NCBI GenBank assembly: GCA_002471195.1
Contig: DKPN01000061.1
Location: 792 to 64,791 of the forward strand
Direction: 5' to 3'
DNA: 64,000 bases
From: Bacteroides sp. UBA7333
GTDB taxonomy: Bacteria > Bacteroidota > Bacteroidia > Bacteroidales > Bacteroidaceae
A program made the position numbers and the translations under genes. The first letter of the stretch is position 1. Every line of letters starts with the position of its first letter. Positions 56,184 through 64,000 of this stretch are shown here, one piece after another. Under the pieces are notes generated by a model, which saw only the letters and a list, made by a program, of their open reading frames with translations, ran no database searches and was not told where the DNA came from.

Positions 56184-58559
56184 ATGAGATATCTTCTAAT
56201 CATTACATTTCTTTGCTTTTTGTCCATTGTGAGTATATCTGCGCAATCTACTTTTTCTATCAAAGGAACTGTTATTCATAAAACCAATCGGCAGCCTCTC
56301 GATTATGTAAGTGTACAACTCGATGGTTTTGCAATCGGTGCGGTGACCGACTCTTTGGGACAATTCGAAATAGATAGAGTGAAACCAGGTATCTATAAAC
56401 TGAAAGTTTCGTCGTTGGGATATAAAACACAGCTTACTCCCGAATATATTGTTTCTAACAAAAATCTCAATATTACTATCGAAATGGAGGAGAGTGCTGC
56501 CGAGTTGCAAGGAGTTACTATCACTGCTTCGGCGTTCCGCAAAATGGTTGAAAGTCCTTCGGGGCTTCGTATTATCGGCTTGCAAGAGATTGAGAAAAGT
56601 CCCGGAGCCAATCGCGATATTTCGCGTATTGTGCAGCTTTATCCCGGGGTAGCCTTTTCGCCGGCCGGATATCGCAACGACTTAATTGTGCGCGGAGGTG
56701 CGCCATCCGAAAACTCATTCTTTATTGACGGCATCGAAATACCCAATATCAACCATTTTAGTACGCAAGGTGCATCGGGTGGACCGGTGGGCATTATTAA
56801 TGCCGACTTGCTACGCGAAGTAAATTTCTATTCGGGTGCATTCCCCGTAAATCGTGGCAATGCATTAAGTTCGGTCATTGATATGAAGCTACGCGATGGA
56901 AGTACTGAGCGTCATTCATTAAAAGCTACATTGGGAGCCTCCGAAGTTTCCTTATCGGCCAACGGCCCATTGAATGAGAAGACTACCTATCTTTTTTCGG
57001 TTCGTCAGTCTTATCTCCAATTTCTTTTTGATCTGTTGGGGTTGCCATTTTTACCCACCTTTACCGATGCACAATTTAAAACCAAAACACGCTTTAATGC
57101 CAACAACGAACTAATTGTTTTGGGGATTATGGGGATTGATAACATGCGCTTAAATACAAAAGTGACAGGCGAAAGTGCCGAGTATATATTGAGTTATCTA
57201 CCTAAAATTCAACAAGAAACATTTACCGTGGGGGCTTTGTATCGTCATTATAGCGGTATTCATGTTCAGACACTATCATTGAGTCATAGCTATTTGAACA
57301 ATCGAAACACCAAATATCGTGGCAATGACGAAAGCAACCACGATAATTTAATATTGAAACTTCGCTCTATCGAACAGCAAACCAAACTCCGGTTCGAGAA
57401 TTTAACGACTCTTTCTAACTGGAGTATCAACGTTGGTGCATCGTTCGAAATGGGCTATTTCGATAATAACAGCTTACAGCGTTTTAATGATAAGTTCAAC
57501 GAAAATTTTATATATAGAAGTCATCTCAACCTATTGATGTGGAGCTTTTTTGGAACTGCCAGTTATACCTCGCCCAACGAACGTTTCACGGCATCGATGG
57601 GTGTAAGAGCCGATGCCAATAACTTTTCGCAAACGATGAATCGACTCTCTAAACAGGTTTCGCCACGAGTTGCTTTATCCTATGAATTGGGCAAAGGATT
57701 TCAATTGGTGGGTTCGAGCGGCCTGTATTATCAACGGCCACAGGCTACTGCCATGGGTTATAAAGATGAATGGGGTAGATGGGCAAACGAAGGTTTGCGA
57801 TATGTGAGTGTGTGGCAAAATAGCTTTGGGATGAGTTGGAACATGGCCAACCGATTTGAGGTATCGGCCGAAGGGTTTTATAAGAAATACAACCATGTGC
57901 CACTTTCGGTAGTCGATGGCATTCCGTTGGCCTGTAAGGGCGATGACTATGGTGTGATAGGTAATGAACTGCTTTTGCCCACTGCGCAAGGTCGTTCTTA
58001 TGGAGTAGAGGTGTTGGGGCGATGGATTATGCCCGGAAGATTGAACCTTTCTACCTCATTTACTCTATTCAGAAGCGAATACCGCAATAGTAGCACCGAT
58101 CCCTACATCGCTTCGGCTTGGGACAATCGTTACATTGTGAACCTCAGCGGAACGTATAATTTTCCTCGCAATTGGAGTGTCGGTGCAAAAGTTAGTTGTA
58201 TCGGAGGATCACCTTTTACTCCATACGACGTAGAGCGCTCTTCAATGGTCAATGCTTGGGATGCGCAAGGCCGACCCTATTATGACTACACACAATACAA
58301 CATGGGTAGGGGAAAAGCTTTTGGTCAGCTCGATGTTCGTGTAGACAAATCGTTCTATTTTAAGCGTTCTATGTTGGGTTTTTATATCGACTTGCAAAAC
58401 ATTTCTAAATCGATTTATCAGAGTCCTGATGTTCTACTTAGTACGGGTGTAATAGCCAACCCTGATGCACCGCAATCCGAACAACGCTACCAAATGAAGT
58501 ATGTAGAACAAAAAAGCGGAACCATACTGCCCACACTCGGTATCACTTTTGAGTATTGA
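56184..58559 (+). CDS. TonB-dependent outer-membrane receptor without SusD partner
   Basis: A 791-residue TonB-dependent receptor. The signal peptide ends SISAQ, followed by a carboxypeptidase-regulatory-like domain (about 25-105; GTVIHKTNRQPLDYVSVQLDG), the plug (about 110-225; VRGGAPSENSFFIDGIEIPN), and a shorter barrel ending TLGITFEY. It lacks the SusC-specific signature and is about 280 residues shorter than the SusCs here, and no SusD gene adjoins it. Such receptors import siderophores, cobalamin, peptides or small glycans; the divergent GH20 hints at an aminosugar-containing ligand, but that is weak evidence. Confidence 0.92.
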   Translation: MRYLLIITFLCFLSIVSISAQSTFSIKGTVIHKTNRQPLDYVSVQLDGFAIGAVTDSLGQFEIDRVKPGIYKLKVSSLGYKTQLTPEYIVSNKNLNITIEMEESAAELQGVTITASAFRKMVESPSGLRIIGLQEIEKSPGANRDISRIVQLYPGVAFSPAGYRNDLIVRGGAPSENSFFIDGIEIPNINHFSTQGASGGPVGIINADLLREVNFYSGAFPVNRGNALSSVIDMKLRDGSTERHSLKATLGASEVSLSANGPLNEKTTYLFSVRQSYLQFLFDLLGLPFLPTFTDAQFKTKTRFNANNELIVLGIMGIDNMRLNTKVTGESAEYILSYLPKIQQETFTVGALYRHYSGIHVQTLSLSHSYLNNRNTKYRGNDESNHDNLILKLRSIEQQTKLRFENLTTLSNWSINVGASFEMGYFDNNSLQRFNDKFNENFIYRSHLNLLMWSFFGTASYTSPNERFTASMGVRADANNFSQTMNRLSKQVSPRVALSYELGKGFQLVGSSGLYYQRPQATAMGYKDEWGRWANEGLRYVSVWQNSFGMSWNMANRFEVSAEGFYKKYNHVPLSVVDGIPLACKGDDYGVIGNELLLPTAQGRSYGVEVLGRWIMPGRLNLSTSFTLFRSEYRNSSTDPYIASAWDNRYIVNLSGTYNFPRNWSVGAKVSCIGGSPFTPYDVERSSMVNAWDAQGRPYYDYTQYNMGRGKAFGQLDVRVDKSFYFKRSMLGFYIDLQNISKSIYQSPDVLLSTGVIANPDAPQSEQRYQMKYVEQKSGTILPTLGITFEY

Positions 58560-58620
58560 TTGCAGTAGAAGATAATAGCTCTCTATTTTCATACCTTTAC
58601 TCAATTTAGTGAAGCACTAC

Positions 58621-58696
58621 ATTCACACTTGTGAATAAGCGGTTTCACAACCGTGAATAAGCGGTATCACCAATGTGAATAAGCGGTATCACAAAA
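58621..58696. repeat. Three tandem copies of a 22-bp repeat with internal dyads
   Basis: GTGAATAAGCGG begins at 58631, 58653 and 58675, giving an exact 22-bp period over three units that differ by only a few bases. Dyads of the type TTCAC-4 nt-GTGAA recur at each junction (58622-58635, 58644-58657, and a shorter TCAC/GTGA at 58667-58678). It lies between the 3' ends of two convergent genes. It has no unique spacers, so it is not CRISPR. It might bind protein, act as a transcription barrier, or be a copy of a dispersed repeat. Confidence 0.8.
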
Positions 58697-58781
58697 TACG
58701 ATCAATACTTTTGTTCAAAAGATAGCTTCTGTTTGTTTGCTTGATTGAGTGCTTTTTGCTCGATACGATTGACGGAATGGG

Positions 58782-61700
58782 CTATTCCTTTTGTTTGTCG
58801 CGATATTGACTGGGTGTAAATCCAGTCATTTTTTTAAAGAAAGTACTGAAATAGCGTTGATTATTGAAGCCAATGGCTTCGGATATTTCTAGTATCGTGC
58901 TGTCCGATTTGGTAAGCATCTCTATGGCTTTCTCAATGCGATAATTATTAATGTAATCGCTAAGACTCATTTTGATCGTGGTTTTCGCTTTATTGTAAAG
59001 TGAGGTACGCGACATTCCTAGTTTTTCGGCTAAGAATTCGACACTTAAATTGGAGTTATTTAGGTTGTCGATGATTAAGTTGTTTATTTTTAATGTAAAC
59101 TTCTCATCGATATTGCTCATATCCTCCTCTATTATCATATGGTATTTATCGTTTGAGCGATAATAATTTTGTAGCTGTTTTCGGTTTTTCAGTAAGTTGC
59201 GTAATATCGTAATTAAATCGTCAATGTCGATAGGCTTTTGCAAAAAGATATCTGCTCCTGCACTATAGCCCGAAGCAATACTTTCGGCATCCGACTGAGA
59301 ACTGAGTAGCACAAAAGGAATTAGTTTTGTTTTCTCTGCTGTCTTTAATTGTCGGCAAAGACTGATACCATTGCCACTCTCAAGTGTTACATTACTTAAT
59401 ATAACATCGGGCAGCTTTTGTGTGGCTACCAATACGGCATCTCGTTCGCAGCTTTTGATAAATACCTTTTGAAAGAATGGAAGCAATGATTCTTTCAATA
59501 AAATGCTGAGTTCAATATTGTCTTCAACGATAAGAATCGAATATTTATTCAACTCAAATACCTCCTCAAATGATTTTATATCGCGTTTACTTTCAGAAAA
59601 GCGTAAGAAATCATTTAAAGATATATTCGTATTCTTTTTGTTGGCTTCTTTATTTTTGTTTCGGGGTAGTTCAAAAAAGAATGTTGCCCCTTTTGTTTCA
59701 TTGTTATAGGCATTGATATTGCCTCCTTGTTGTTCTAGTAATGTTTTTGCATATGATAATCCAATGCCATTTCCCTCTTTTGAGGTTTTACCTTTGTAAA
59801 AACGTTCAAACAAATGTTGCAAGTCTTCGTCGGTCAATCCAACACCTTCATCGCGCACAAAAACGCGTATCTTGTCATTTTCTAACGAAGTAGATAGCTC
59901 TATTTTACTTCCTTCGGGGCTGAACTTTAAAGCGTTGACCAATAGGTTGGAAACGATGATTTCGCACTTGTTGCTATCGAAAGTCCACTCTGTGATGCGT
60001 TCATCAAAATGATATTCTAAGATGGCATTTTTGCTTGAATATTCAAACATAAAATTCTCTGCTACCTCTTTGAGCCATTCATTAAAGGGGTATGTCGTTA
60101 ATTGTAAGGTGTCTTTTCCCATCTCTATTTGCCTTACATCCAATACCATCTGTATGATGTTTTTCATTTTTCCGCTCTGTATACAAACATGTTCAAGTAT
60201 GTTGCGTGTATGATCATCCAGTGTGTTGTTATTCTTTAATAAACGTTTCAATGGCGAGTAGATAAGCATCAATGGTGTGCGAAGTTCATGACTTAGATTA
60301 ATTAAAAATCTTATCTTTTGTTCGTCTGCTTTTTGTTTATGCTCGGTTACCTCCCATTGCATACTGATGGTTTTCTTTCGATTGATGTGGTAGAAATAAT
60401 AAATTGTACATCCGATGAATGCAATGATAGCGATGAGCTTAAACCACCATGAATTCCACCACGGTGCTTTAATGTGCAATGCTAACACATGGATTGGTGT
60501 GGTAAATGTGTTGTTTCTATTGCTTAACGAAACAGCTATGTCATACTTACCCGGAGGAAGCGAATACAATGAAAGGGTGGGAGTATAAGATTCTATATAA
60601 TTGTTGAGGTGTGATACATGAAATCGGTAGATGCGATGGCGAAATACATGATCGGTATTCTCAATGAGCTTGACGGTCAATGATGTGAAATCATAGGGCA
60701 ATTCAAGTTCATTCTTATCGGATATTTTGTTGTTTACCTTAGCCCCATTAATTAGCACATCCATTAAACCAATATGATTGGAAACATCAACGTTGGATGG
60801 GTATATATTAAAATGGTTGGACCCTATTTGCAATAGCCCATTCGAACCGCACAAATAGATATCTCCATTTTTAGTGTGGCTACTACTACATGGTATATAT
60901 TCATTGACCATTACGCCGTCGCTCTCGTCGAAAAGCGTAAAAACATTATCTTTTATCGAATATAAAAATAGATGACCTTTTGATCCGACCCATAATCTTC
61001 CGGCTTGATCGTATACCACCCTTCTCGCTTCGCTAATGAGAGGTGTTTCAATCGACTCCATGTCTGAGGTATTGAGATCGAACCGTTTTAATCCCTTGTT
61101 GCTGGCTATCCATAAATTGCCTGAATAATCGTAACAGGCATCTTTTATAATATTATTATACCCGGTATAATAAATAGGGGTGATGGTATGATTTGTGTTA
61201 TTTAATCGGAATATATTTTGGTCGCTATATAAATACGAATAATTCTCATTATTAAATATCACTCTCAAATTTCCTAATACTAGATTTGCCTCTTTCAGTG
61301 CACCCGATATTTGAGCCGGTGTTAATGTATTGGTTAGGCTGTCATAGAAATATGCTTGGTCTGACAAGATGTAATATTTGCCTTTTGAGTATCTATAGAT
61401 GCGAATGCTCAATCCTAAATTGCATAATTTGTGGGTGAGTGTATCGCCTAAGAAATGGCAAGTACGATAGGTTCCGGTATGTTTATTAAAGAAGAATAGT
61501 CCTTTCCCATAGAATGAAACAATAAGCTCATCATTATTATATCCGGCCACATCTACTACCATTTCATCATATGTCGATGGAAAGTGTTTGAATAACAGAC
61601 TCGTCTTGTCAAATCGGTTTAATCCTCCACCTTCGGTGCCAACATAAATATAATTATCTTCTTCGTAGATGCTGAGAGCTGTCTTATTACTTAATCCGAA

Positions 61701-62744
61701 AGGGCTGTTTAAAGGCACTTGCTGATAGGTTTGCATATACACATCATGAATGTTGATGATACCATCGCGGATAGTACCTGCCCAAATAGAGTTGGGATTG
61801 GCAATGTATAAACAATTGACCGATGCAGCCGGAAAAGAATTGACATTGCCTTGTTGATGGGCTATATGCTTTATCTCTTGATTGTCAAGATTGAGACAAG
61901 CGATGCCTGCTCCGTCGGTGGCCATCCATAATTCGTTTTTTAATAAGCCGAAATCTAAAATAATATCATTATTTAAATTTGAGTTTTGCGAATTATATTT
62001 TGCTAATAATTGCCCTTCTTTATTATAGCAATAGGCTCCTTTGCCGTAAGGAGAGATCCATAAGTTATTTTTTTTATCGATACAATATGCAATAATATGT
62101 TCTTCTGTGATAGCTTCGAAGGGTTGAATTTTTCCGGTGGTCAACTCATATAAATATAATCCCTTCCATCGAGTGCCCACTACATATATATCATCATACC
62201 AATGTTCTATGTACCCAAAATAATCGCTGATCGCTTTATCATTATTTACAATCGGTAGCTTTTTGATTGATTTCGATTTATAGCAATATTTCCAAATGTG
62301 CGTACCGCAAAACAACACTCCATCGTCTACTAAAATGGCGGTTCGGGCTTGTATCTGCGTTTCATTTAGTAGTAGTGTTTTAAAGTTATCGTCGTTACGA
62401 TTGTATTGTGTTAAACCGGTTAATGAACCTACCCATAAGTTTTGTTGCGCGTCTTCAAGAATAAAACAAATATGATTGTCGGGCAATGCATTTGGAACAT
62501 CGGTTTCGTGCAAATAATTCTTTAATTCATATTGGTCGAAACGGTTTAATCCCATGGTCGTGCCTATCCACATAATGCCTTTAGCATCTTTCAGAGCGCA
62601 GGTTACAGTGCTTTGACTCAATCCATCTTCGATGGAAAGTTTTTTAAAATTATAGTGGGGGAATGCATAAACATCAGAAGTAAATACTGTGAAGAATAGA
62701 ATTAGACTTAAAAGTAGTTTGTTCTTAAAAAAGATGTTGCCCAT
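58782..62744 (-). CDS. Hybrid two-component system HTCS3 with an altered receiver
   Basis: A 1320-residue HTCS with the same domain order as HTCS1: signal peptide, periplasmic beta-propellers (about 30-680), Y_Y_Y, transmembrane helix near 780, HisKA (INLSHELRTPLMLIY), HATPase (VSNLLVNALKFS, GNGIGLSYAK), receiver and AraC HTH (TGFTPSQYRDKQ). It is highly similar to HTCS1 throughout. In the receiver the acidic pair (VEDN), Ser and LQKP lysine are present, but the phospho-acceptor position reads LSNVTL: residue 1118 is Asn (codon 59391-59393) where HTCS1 and HTCS2 have Asp. Output may therefore be independent of phosphorylation, or the protein impaired. It follows a GH20 gene of the same strand, separated by a terminator, and probably regulates PUL F. 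Confidence 0.95.
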   Translation of the reverse strand: MGNIFFKNKLLLSLILFFTVFTSDVYAFPHYNFKKLSIEDGLSQSTVTCALKDAKGIMWIGTTMGLNRFDQYELKNYLHETDVPNALPDNHICFILEDAQQNLWVGSLTGLTQYNRNDDNFKTLLLNETQIQARTAILVDDGVLFCGTHIWKYCYKSKSIKKLPIVNNDKAISDYFGYIEHWYDDIYVVGTRWKGLYLYELTTGKIQPFEAITEEHIIAYCIDKKNNLWISPYGKGAYCYNKEGQLLAKYNSQNSNLNNDIILDFGLLKNELWMATDGAGIACLNLDNQEIKHIAHQQGNVNSFPAASVNCLYIANPNSIWAGTIRDGIINIHDVYMQTYQQVPLNSPFGLSNKTALSIYEEDNYIYVGTEGGGLNRFDKTSLLFKHFPSTYDEMVVDVAGYNNDELIVSFYGKGLFFFNKHTGTYRTCHFLGDTLTHKLCNLGLSIRIYRYSKGKYYILSDQAYFYDSLTNTLTPAQISGALKEANLVLGNLRVIFNNENYSYLYSDQNIFRLNNTNHTITPIYYTGYNNIIKDACYDYSGNLWIASNKGLKRFDLNTSDMESIETPLISEARRVVYDQAGRLWVGSKGHLFLYSIKDNVFTLFDESDGVMVNEYIPCSSSHTKNGDIYLCGSNGLLQIGSNHFNIYPSNVDVSNHIGLMDVLINGAKVNNKISDKNELELPYDFTSLTVKLIENTDHVFRHRIYRFHVSHLNNYIESYTPTLSLYSLPPGKYDIAVSLSNRNNTFTTPIHVLALHIKAPWWNSWWFKLIAIIAFIGCTIYYFYHINRKKTISMQWEVTEHKQKADEQKIRFLINLSHELRTPLMLIYSPLKRLLKNNNTLDDHTRNILEHVCIQSGKMKNIIQMVLDVRQIEMGKDTLQLTTYPFNEWLKEVAENFMFEYSSKNAILEYHFDERITEWTFDSNKCEIIVSNLLVNALKFSPEGSKIELSTSLENDKIRVFVRDEGVGLTDEDLQHLFERFYKGKTSKEGNGIGLSYAKTLLEQQGGNINAYNNETKGATFFFELPRNKNKEANKKNTNISLNDFLRFSESKRDIKSFEEVFELNKYSILIVEDNIELSILLKESLLPFFQKVFIKSCERDAVLVATQKLPDVILSNVTLESGNGISLCRQLKTAEKTKLIPFVLLSSQSDAESIASGYSAGADIFLQKPIDIDDLITILRNLLKNRKQLQNYYRSNDKYHMIIEEDMSNIDEKFTLKINNLIIDNLNNSNLSVEFLAEKLGMSRTSLYNKAKTTIKMSLSDYINNYRIEKAIEMLTKSDSTILEISEAIGFNNQRYFSTFFKKMTGFTPSQYRDKQKE

Positions 62745-62794
62745 GTATCAAATATATTATCTAACATTGTGTGATTGTACTACAAAATAAATAA

Positions 62795-62833
62795 AAAACT
62801 AAGCCCTATATTGTATACTAAGGGCTAAGTTTT
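62795..62833 (-). terminator. Intrinsic terminator of the PUL F GH20 gene
   Basis: A 13-bp stem with one mismatch (AAAACTAAGCCCT / AGGGCTAAGTTTT), loop 13 nt, followed on the minus strand by a T-rich tract. It separates the GH20 from HTCS3, whose promoter must lie in the remaining 50 bp. Confidence 0.8.
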
Positions 62834-62899
62834 AAATCTTGATACATTGTTTATGTAATTTATACATAAATGATGTTTAGTTCATGCTACGCGTAACAA

Positions 62900-64000
62900 T
62901 TATTCTTGGCAATAATTGTATATCTTCAGATGGCTTACTTGACTATTATAATTTCCTGCTTGCTCAAGAGGAAATACTAAAGTTCGGTGATATAACATCG
63001 AGTCTTTTCCACAATTAAAATATCTCATTTGTGGTGTCATCTTGTCAATCAGTTTTCCATTTACTTTTAGAGTGGTAGATATTGCGTCGCCTTCAATTTG
63101 TATAGATGCCGATGTGCCTTCTTGAACTTTATATCGAAAAGTATTTAAATAACCATCGCGTGCAAATGCCATACATCCGCTAATCGGGTCGGCAAGATAA
63201 AAAGTGGCATTATCCGATTGAAATAGGATGGTTCCGGGGCTTTCTTCTTTTCCATTCAAATCGAAATTGATGGTGTAGTTGTATCCAATTTCTTGCAATG
63301 GTAGTTGACTACCCGGATCGACAGATGCGGTTTCAAATACCAACGAGGGTTTCGATCCGATTCGTGCCAATTGATTAACACCGGGTGCCTCACTTAGAAT
63401 AGTACGTTTTGTATTATACTCATCATAGTGAAGAGTTGTGTTTTGGCCTGTCCACATTTTTGTTGCTAGGGTTTGCATAGACGAAAATGTGCGGTGATGT
63501 ATATCTTTTACTGTAATGCCATTGCCTACTAAATCGTTCCATACGGCAAACATCCCACCCAATATAGATGGATGTTTATCTTCGAAGGTCTTTTTGCCTA
63601 TTGATGCCGGTGTCCAGTTGTTATACAATTTTTCCTCCTTCAAATAATCATTATAATAAAATGCTCCGGGCACAATATAAATGTCCCAATCGTTCATACT
63701 GATGAGTTGATAACCTTGATCGATCATATCTTGAGGGTTGGCAAATCCCGGTGCCCATAGGTTCATGATGACGTTTTCTGATTTTACAGGTGTTTGTCCG
63801 TTTGCATATGTCAACGCTCCCCACACGCAAGCCTGTTTATTATAGCTTTCGACCAATTTGATACAATGATCGGTTAGATCGCGAAACTTTTCGATCAAAT
63901 CTTGTGTCTCATTCGAATACTCATCGGTACCTACATGAACGCGTCTACCGCAAAACACCGGTTCATCGCCCTCTAAATACTCTTTAAACAAGGCATCTAT
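62900..64000 (-). CDS. GH20-like enzyme, C-terminal part (cut by the window edge)
   Basis: The reading frame stays open to the last base; the residues before the apparent TTG start (IDAL) align with the paralogue at 5938, so this is a partial gene, not a short protein. Visible are the catalytic region HVGTDEYSNE (GTDE variant), SMNDWDIYIVPGA, GGMFAVWNDLVGNGI and the C-terminal LamG-like domain with FPLEQAGNYNSQVSHLKIYNYC. Close similarity to the PUL A GH20 runs to the final residues. With HTCS3 it shows that a second PUL of the A type continues beyond the right edge. Exo-acting release of HexNAc or a HexNAc-containing disaccharide is inferred. Confidence 0.88.
   Translation of the reverse strand: MDALFKEYLEGDEPVFCGRRVHVGTDEYSNETQDLIEKFRDLTDHCIKLVESYNKQACVWGALTYANGQTPVKSENVIMNLWAPGFANPQDMIDQGYQLISMNDWDIYIVPGAFYYNDYLKEEKLYNNWTPASIGKKTFEDKHPSILGGMFAVWNDLVGNGITVKDIHHRTFSSMQTLATKMWTGQNTTLHYDEYNTKRTILSEAPGVNQLARIGSKPSLVFETASVDPGSQLPLQEIGYNYTINFDLNGKEESPGTILFQSDNATFYLADPISGCMAFARDGYLNTFRYKVQEGTSASIQIEGDAISTTLKVNGKLIDKMTPQMRYFNCGKDSMLYHRTLVFPLEQAGNYNSQVSHLKIYNYCQE

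Noticed and set aside
58621..58696. Possible CRISPR array
   Set aside because: Repeat units are only 22 bp and abut each other without unique spacers; no cas genes are nearby.
62900..63991. A complete 363-residue protein starting at TTG
   Set aside because: The frame stays open to the window edge, and the residues before the TTG match the paralogue at 5938, so it is an edge-truncated gene.

Overview
The window is AT-rich Bacteroidota (order Bacteroidales) DNA and is almost wholly given to glycan foraging. Three complete SusC/SusD pairs, three hybrid two-component regulators (HTCS), TAnnTTTG-type promoters, surface-export lipoprotein signals and C-terminal type IX secretion (T9SS) sorting domains all point there. 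T9SS cargo makes a Parabacteroides/Tannerella/Dysgonomonas/Paludibacter-like relative more likely than a typical Bacteroides, but the genus cannot be fixed from this sequence. No rRNA, tRNA, IS element, phage gene or CRISPR array was seen.

Layout. PUL A (1-13.5 kb): consensus promoter, small BACON-like lipoprotein, SusC, SusD, GH20 with a lectin-like tail, GH27, then a convergent HTCS (HTCS1). PUL B (13.7-24.4 kb, minus strand): unknown T9SS cargo protein, GH18, SusC, SusD; behind a long structured intergenic region lies a GH16 that follows HTCS2. PUL C (28.4-47.1 kb, plus strand): S1 sulfatase, a second T9SS cargo protein of the same unknown family, a second GH18, BACON-like lipoprotein, SusC, SusD, then sulfatase, GH20 and GH2. 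Locus D (47.2-53.3 kb, minus): BACON lipoprotein with internal repeats, T9SS-type subtilisin-like protease, and a PorV/PorQ-like barrel translationally coupled to it. Locus E (53.7-58.6 kb): GH20 divergent from a TonB-dependent receptor that has no SusD. PUL F (58.8 kb to the right edge, minus): HTCS3 and the C-terminal part of a GH20, paralogous to HTCS1 and the GH20 of PUL A.

How it works together (inference from family knowledge). The GH18 endo-glycosidases and the GH16 would cut host-type glycans at or near the surface, SusC/D pairs would import fragments, and GH20, GH2, GH27 and the two formylglycine-type sulfatases would trim N-acetylhexosamine, beta-galactose, alpha-galactose and sulfate. 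Together they suggest sulfated N-glycans, mucin O-glycans or keratan-like poly-LacNAc. The SusC/D/lipoprotein sets of A and C, and the GH20/HTCS sets of A and F, are paralogous, so the island seems to have grown by duplication.

Most interesting: a repeated two-gene module (unknown T9SS cargo protein, then T9SS GH18) in PULs B and C, with a hairpin between the two genes in both copies; a receiver domain in HTCS3 whose phospho-acceptor Asp is Asn; direct repeats that may be HTCS operators; and a three-copy 22-bp repeat with internal dyads.
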